This document shows, one piece after another, positions 60,404-64,000 of a stretch of DNA of 64,000 bases. Below the pieces are notes generated by a model. It was not told the origin of the DNA, ran no database searches, and was given only the letters and a program-made list of their open reading frames with translations. Every line of letters begins with the position of its first letter. Position 1 is the stretch's first letter. Source of the stretch: an uncultured Oscillospiraceae bacterium (GTDB lineage: Bacteria; Bacillota; Clostridia; Oscillospirales; Acutalibacteraceae). The DNA lies in assembly GCA_900540275.1 (NCBI GenBank), contig UQFO01000002.1, positions 1 to 64,000 of the forward strand, given 5' to 3'. The translations under genes and the position numbers were made by a program.

Positions 60404-61671
60404 TTGTAATCATCCTTTTGCAGATACCCAAAGGCGTGTTTTCCAGCGATAATTCCGGACGTCCACGCCCAGTGCAGGTTATAGCCGCCGCATATTCCGT
60501 CCAGGTCGAGCAGCTCGCCCGCGAAAAACAGGCCGTCTTTTTTTCTTGAGGCCATTGTATCGATATCCACCTCACCGCGTGGGACTCCCCCCGCAGTGGC
60601 CTGCGCCTGCTGGAACGAGCCGGGGGAGGCTGCTTCAAATTCCCACCCCTTGAGTATTTGGCAGAGCCTTTTAAGCTCCCGTTCCTTTATTTCTGCCGCA
60701 CAGCGGTTAAGCGGGGCAGCGCCGCTTTCCTTGAGCGCGGAAAGGGCGATACGCTTGTTCAGAATGCCGGTTAAAAGCTCTTCTGCTTGAAGCTTACCTT
60801 CTTTTATACGATGAGAAAGCTCGCCGAAAAGCTCCTGGTAACTGATATCCGGCAGCAAATCGGCGCAAAGAATAGGCGCTTCTCCCTGGCCTAATAGCTG
60901 CGCGCATTGGCGGGAAAGCTGGAATACGCAAATGCCGGAAAGCGCGTTTTCCGTAAACTGCAGCTCTCCCTGCTCCCGCGCTAAGGCATGCCCGCCGTTT
61001 TTGAGCGTAACGCTGCACATACACCGCTGCCCTTTCAGCGAACGCAGCGCGCCGCTTTTTACAGGTACGGGGCAGAGCGTTGGAAAAAGCTTTGTGCAGG
61101 TATGGTTAAGCTGTTTTAAAAGCCCGTAGCCTGCCCGGCCGCCATCCTTGGCCGCGGCCTTGCCGCCCGTCGTCATAATCAGGGCGCGGCAGCTGATTGT
61201 GCTGTCTTCGCTATGCAAATAAAAGAGGTTTTTCTCCTGTGTGATTTTATCTATATCCGTGCTGCAAAGCTCCTGCACGCCGTATTCGCGCAGGGCAAGG
61301 CGCAGCACGTCGAGCACGGAGCTTGCGCTGCTGCTTACCGGGTAAACACGCCCCTCGCCGTCCGCCCTCGTATAAAGGCCGAGCGCTTTGAAATAATCCC
61401 TGATATAACTGCAGTCAAACGTTTGAAACAGGCGCGCGGCGCCATCCGCAAGGCTTCCGGAATATTGCCCGCGGGAAATCAGAAGGTTGCTCAGGTTGCA
61501 CCTGCCGCTGCCCGTTGTAAGCAGCTTTTTCCCAACACGCGCGTTTTTTTCAACGACCGCAATTTTTATTTTTCCGCCGGAGCACCGCGCGGCGCTTACC
61601 GCGGCGATAAGACCCGCGGCGCCCCCGCCGAGTATGGCAATATCCGTATGGTAAACGTTCTTTTGCGCCAT
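60400..61671 (-). CDS. HI0933/BaiN-family flavoprotein
   Basis: A 423-residue FAD-binding protein: AILGGGAAGLIAAVSAARCSGG (dinucleotide fold), KKLLTTGSGRCNLSN, MTTGGKAAAKDG and the final LLDLDGICGGYNLHWAWTSGI. Members are annotated as aminoacetone oxidase or BaiN-type bile acid dehydrogenase, but most have no proven substrate. It is the first gene of the flavoprotein-WYL unit on the minus strand. Confidence 0.9.
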   Translation of the reverse strand: MAQKNVYHTDIAILGGGAAGLIAAVSAARCSGGKIKIAVVEKNARVGKKLLTTGSGRCNLSNLLISRGQYSGSLADGAARLFQTFDCSYIRDYFKALGLYTRADGEGRVYPVSSSASSVLDVLRLALREYGVQELCSTDIDKITQEKNLFYLHSEDSTISCRALIMTTGGKAAAKDGGRAGYGLLKQLNHTCTKLFPTLCPVPVKSGALRSLKGQRCMCSVTLKNGGHALAREQGELQFTENALSGICVFQLSRQCAQLLGQGEAPILCADLLPDISYQELFGELSHRIKEGKLQAEELLTGILNKRIALSALKESGAAPLNRCAAEIKERELKRLCQILKGWEFEAASPGSFQQAQATAGGVPRGEVDIDTMASRKKDGLFFAGELLDLDGICGGYNLHWAWTSGIIAGKHAFGYLQKDDYK

Positions 61672-61691
61672 TTCCTCACCCTCAAATCAAA

Positions 61692-61718
61692 ACGGGACAA
61701 CCAGCGCCGGTTGCCCCA
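61692..61718 (-). terminator. Terminator after the small membrane exporter gene
   Basis: GGGACAACC and GGTTGCCC form a stem (61694-61716), followed on the minus strand by GTTTTGATTTG. It lies between 61736 and the flavoprotein operon. Confidence 0.65.
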
Positions 61719-61735
61719 TCGTGTGCTTGTATCTT

Positions 61736-62248
61736 TTAAGCGCCCGCGAAGAACTTAACCATTGCGGGAATTCCATAGCTGATGATGCTCATGATAACCG
61801 TTGCGCCCAGGACGCCGAGGGAAATGCTTATTATCGCGTCCTTGAGCTTGAATTTGAACAGCGCCGCGACGAGCGCGCCCGTCCACGCGCCTGTTCCGGG
61901 GAGCGGAATCGCCACAAACAGGAATAAGCCAAGCTTTTTATGCTTCATAATTTTATGCGCGTTCTTTTCCGCCTTTTCTTCCAGCTTATTGATGAGCTTG
62001 ACAAAGCGCGTATCCTTGAGCCACGCGAATATTTTTTCAATAAACAGCAGAATAAACGGAATCGGAAGGATGTTTCCGATAATACAAATTGGAATAGCAG
62101 CCCAAAGGTCTACTCCAAACATTGATGCGGCTATCAGGCCGCCCCTCAATTCCAGAATGGGACAAAGCGAAATAATAAACGCGACGAGTTCTCCTGGAAT
62201 GCCGGACATTGCGCTGGCAATTGACTCAATGAGTTGTTCCAAATCCAT
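61736..62248 (-). CDS. COG2426 small multidrug export protein
   Basis: A 170-residue membrane protein with about five hydrophobic segments. CPILELRGGLIAAS and FVAIPLPGTGAWTGALVAAL are characteristic of this DedA/small-multidrug-export-like family. Function unproven. The ATG at 62248 has GGAGG directly upstream; the frame open to 62278 adds unrelated residues. Confidence 0.85.
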   Translation of the reverse strand: MDLEQLIESIASAMSGIPGELVAFIISLCPILELRGGLIAASMFGVDLWAAIPICIIGNILPIPFILLFIEKIFAWLKDTRFVKLINKLEEKAEKNAHKIMKHKKLGLFLFVAIPLPGTGAWTGALVAALFKFKLKDAIISISLGVLGATVIMSIISYGIPAMVKFFAGA

Positions 62249-62335
62249 ACCTCCGTAAAATCGATAAAATAATCTCAACTATTATACATGCTTTCCCTGC
62301 CCTTTGGCAAGTAAAATCCCTGTAAATTTACAGCC

Positions 62336-62364
62336 TTGACATAAAAAAGCAGATTCATTAGAAT
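62336..62364 (+). promoter_or_regulatory. Promoter of the VanZ-like gene
   Basis: TTGACA at 62336-62341 and TAGAAT at 62359-62364 with 17-bp spacing. Confidence 0.7.
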
Positions 62365-62388
62365 AAATAGGCTGGAAAGGGTGTAATT

Positions 62389-62880
62389 ATGAACAGAATT
62401 CAAAAACATTGGAAAGAAAACAGGGCGGGGCTTGTTTTGCTTTTGCTCACGGCGCTCTTTATCCTTTTTATATTCTCGAGAAGTATGGTTCCGCAGGCGG
62501 CCTCTGCGCAGGAAAGCGGCTCTGTCGTCAGCGTGCTCGGCAGCCTTTGGAGCGCGCTTGGAATCGATGAGGACAGCGCCGACCATATAGTGCGCAAGCT
62601 TGCCCATTTTATCGAATTCATGTGCCTTGGCGTCCTGCTTACGCTGTGCGCGTGCCATAACGGGGACAGAAAGCTCAGGCGGCATACTTTCCCCGTTTTG
62701 TTCTTTTGTTTATGTATTCCCGTGATGGATGAAACCATTCAATACTTTTCGCCGGGCCGCGCGCCCGAGGTGCGCGACGTCGTGCTCGACTTCAGCGGAG
62801 CTGCCGCGGGTTTCATTGTTGTCGCTTTTATACGAAAAATTTGCAAAATGAATAAAAAGAAGGAAAAAATTGCAAAATAA
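62389..62880 (+). CDS. VanZ-family membrane protein
   Basis: A 163-residue membrane protein with about four helices. HFIEFMCLGVLLTL and FLCIPVMDETIQYFSPGRAPEVRDVVLDFSG-like (pattern DExxQ...GRxxxxxDvxxDxxG) are the VanZ signature. VanZ gives low-level teicoplanin resistance in enterococci, but most members are unlinked to resistance; no van cluster is nearby. Basic C-terminus. Confidence 0.88.
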   Translation: MNRIQKHWKENRAGLVLLLLTALFILFIFSRSMVPQAASAQESGSVVSVLGSLWSALGIDEDSADHIVRKLAHFIEFMCLGVLLTLCACHNGDRKLRRHTFPVLFFCLCIPVMDETIQYFSPGRAPEVRDVVLDFSGAAAGFIVVAFIRKICKMNKKKEKIAK

Positions 62881-62891
62881 GAAGTCTTTTA

Positions 62892-62920
62892 TTGAAATTC
62901 GGGCGTGAATGCTGTATAAT
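62892..62920 (+). promoter_or_regulatory. Promoter of the nfnA-gltA unit
   Basis: TTGAAA at 62892-62897 and TATAAT at 62915-62920, 17 bp apart, about 38 bp before the start codon. Confidence 0.7.
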
Positions 62921-62957
62921 AAACGCTTGTAACATTATGGGATAGGATGTGTGCGAA

Positions 62958-63806
62958 TTGTTTAAAATTGTAGAAAAAACACCCCTGAATCCTTCCATGA
63001 CAAGAATGGTAGTCGAGGCGCCGTTTATTGCAAAAAAGGCGATGCCCGGCCAGTTTATCATTCTGCGTGTGGATGAATTCGGCGAACGCATTCCGCTGAC
63101 GATTGCCGATTACGACAGGGAGAAGGGCACCGTCACAATCATATATCAGAAGGTCGGCAAAACGACGATGCTGCTCGATACGCTCGGCGCCGGCGAATAC
63201 ATACTCGATTTTGTCGGCCCCCTTGGCAAAGCCTCTGAGCTTGAGGGCTACCAAAAGGCCGCGGTCATCGGCGGCGGCGCTGGCTGCGCCATCGCGTACC
63301 CGCAGGCAAAGGCCCTGCATAATATGGGCGCGCATGTCGATATCATCGCGGGGTTCCGCAATGAAGAGCTGATTATATTAAAGGATGAAATGCAGGCCGT
63401 GAGCGACGAGCTTATCGTCATGACGGACGACGGCTCAAACGGCAATAAGGGCTTTGTCACAGACGCCCTGCTGGAGAAAATAAAGTCCGGCGCGGGATAC
63501 GATTTGGTGATTGCAATCGGGCCGATGCCGATGATGAAGGCCGTAAGCAACCTGACAAAGGAATACGGTATTAAAACAATCGTCAGCATGAACACCATTA
63601 TGATTGACGGCACGGGCATGTGCGGCGGCTGCCGCCTGACAGTCGGCGGGCAGACGAAATTCGCCTGTGTGGACGGGCCGGATTTCGACGGGCACGAGGT
63701 CGACTTCGACGAGGCGATGAAACGCGCCGCCATCTTTAAGGACCAGGAGCAGAAGGCCGCAAGGGACCCTAACTGCAGATTACTCAGAGGTGAGCACAAT
63801 GGCTAA
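62958..63806 (+). CDS. NfnA-type sulfide dehydrogenase/ferredoxin-NADP reductase subunit alpha
   Basis: A 282-residue flavoprotein: FAD-binding ferredoxin reductase domain (MPGQFIILRVDEFGERIPLTI), an NAD(P)-binding part with AVIGGGAGCAIAYP, and a C-terminal 2Fe-2S cluster (MCGGCRLTVGG ... FACVDGPDFDGHEVD). With the following gltA-like subunit it forms the NfnAB (SudAB-like) complex, which couples NADH, NADPH and ferredoxin by electron bifurcation. The TTG at 62958 is preferred because the family begins with M(F/Y)KIVEK; the GTG at 62949 is possible. Confidence 0.9.
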   Translation: MFKIVEKTPLNPSMTRMVVEAPFIAKKAMPGQFIILRVDEFGERIPLTIADYDREKGTVTIIYQKVGKTTMLLDTLGAGEYILDFVGPLGKASELEGYQKAAVIGGGAGCAIAYPQAKALHNMGAHVDIIAGFRNEELIILKDEMQAVSDELIVMTDDGSNGNKGFVTDALLEKIKSGAGYDLVIAIGPMPMMKAVSNLTKEYGIKTIVSMNTIMIDGTGMCGGCRLTVGGQTKFACVDGPDFDGHEVDFDEAMKRAAIFKDQEQKAARDPNCRLLRGEHNG

Positions 63807-64000
63807 TATGGTAATGACAAAGACGCCCATGCCCGAACAGGCGCCGGACGTCCGCAATAAAAACTTCAAAGAGGTTGCGCTCGGCTATACGGAAGAAATG
63901 GCCGTTTTTGAAGCGCAGCGCTGCCTGCACTGCAAAAATAGGCCATGTGTTTCCGGCTGCCCGGTAAACGTGCCCATTCCCGAGTTCATCGGCCATGTGG
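63800..64000 (+). CDS. gltA: GltA/NfnB-type NADPH oxidoreductase, 5' part only
   Basis: The first 67 residues of a glutamate-synthase-small-subunit-like flavoprotein. The start reads MANMVMTKTPMPEQAPDVR and continues to an N-terminal iron-sulfur motif, CLHCKNRPCVSGCPV. The ATG at 63800 overlaps the previous gene by seven bases behind AGAGGTGAG. The window ends in the gene. In NfnAB it is the large NADPH-binding subunit. Confidence 0.88.

Noticed and set aside
62389..62880. Glycopeptide resistance cluster suggested by vanZ
   Set aside because: No vanH, vanA, vanX, vanR or vanS nearby. Isolated VanZ-like proteins are common in Firmicutes.

Overview
The window looks like chromosomal DNA from an anaerobic, endospore-forming Clostridium-class Firmicute, probably of the Ruminococcaceae/Oscillospirales type (inference). 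Evidence: the gene orders nusB-xseA-xseB-ispA-dxs-tlyA-nadK-argR-recN and yabM-mazG-hup-rqcP-yabP-yabQ-divIC-S1, sporulation genes (yabP, yabQ, spoIIR), oxygen-independent hemZ, NfnA/GltA-type electron-transfer genes, secreted dockerin proteins, a CIRCE-controlled groESL operon, and strong AGGAGG-type ribosome binding sites with frequent TTG/GTG starts. No rRNA, tRNA, CRISPR array, prophage or large island was seen.

Layout. 1-1160: accessory segment with a small XRE regulator, two matching operator dyads, a 76-bp inverted repeat around the gene and a run of hairpins and direct repeats. 1164-2671 (-): tadA and a CPBP membrane protease. 2895-5983: two secreted dockerin proteins, one a subtilase-like protease. 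6130-6875: a single IS200-type element. 7117-18593: long housekeeping operon for RNA metabolism, DNA repair, isoprenoid precursors and NAD phosphorylation (nusB to recJ). 18633-25455: relA/spoT, an AT-richer orphan gene, dtd, an MBL hydrolase, hemZ and a uridine-kinase-like enzyme. 25543-31262: zinc-ribbon protein, flippase, mazG, hup, rqcP and the spore/division cluster. 31385-35209: nucleoside phosphorylase, hpf, rRNA methyltransferase, azlCD. 35612-37681: groESL under CIRCE. 37694-41276: MerR regulator with a decayed neighbour, lipoprotein, gpsA and a split TSUP transporter.

41396-43150 is the most interesting stretch. On the minus strand a DUF1292 gene is followed by a 6S-RNA-like sequence. 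On the plus strand a near-consensus promoter and a terminator about 970 bp downstream bound a unit without a convincing ORF, a candidate long structured non-coding RNA. A second promoter then starts a two-gene surface-polysaccharide unit (phosphoglycosyl transferase plus Wzy-like polymerase).

45415-64000: nadE with an apparent transcription attenuator in its leader, an Lrp-type regulator with an aminotransferase, ispE, spoIIR (whose ribosome binding site lies inside a terminator hairpin), addB-addA, then minus-strand WYL regulator, two flavoproteins and a small membrane exporter, and finally plus-strand vanZ and nfnA with the start of gltA running off the edge.

All calls come from reading the sequence; no database search was possible. 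Start codons were moved from the longest ORF where a ribosome binding site or family N-terminus favoured it.
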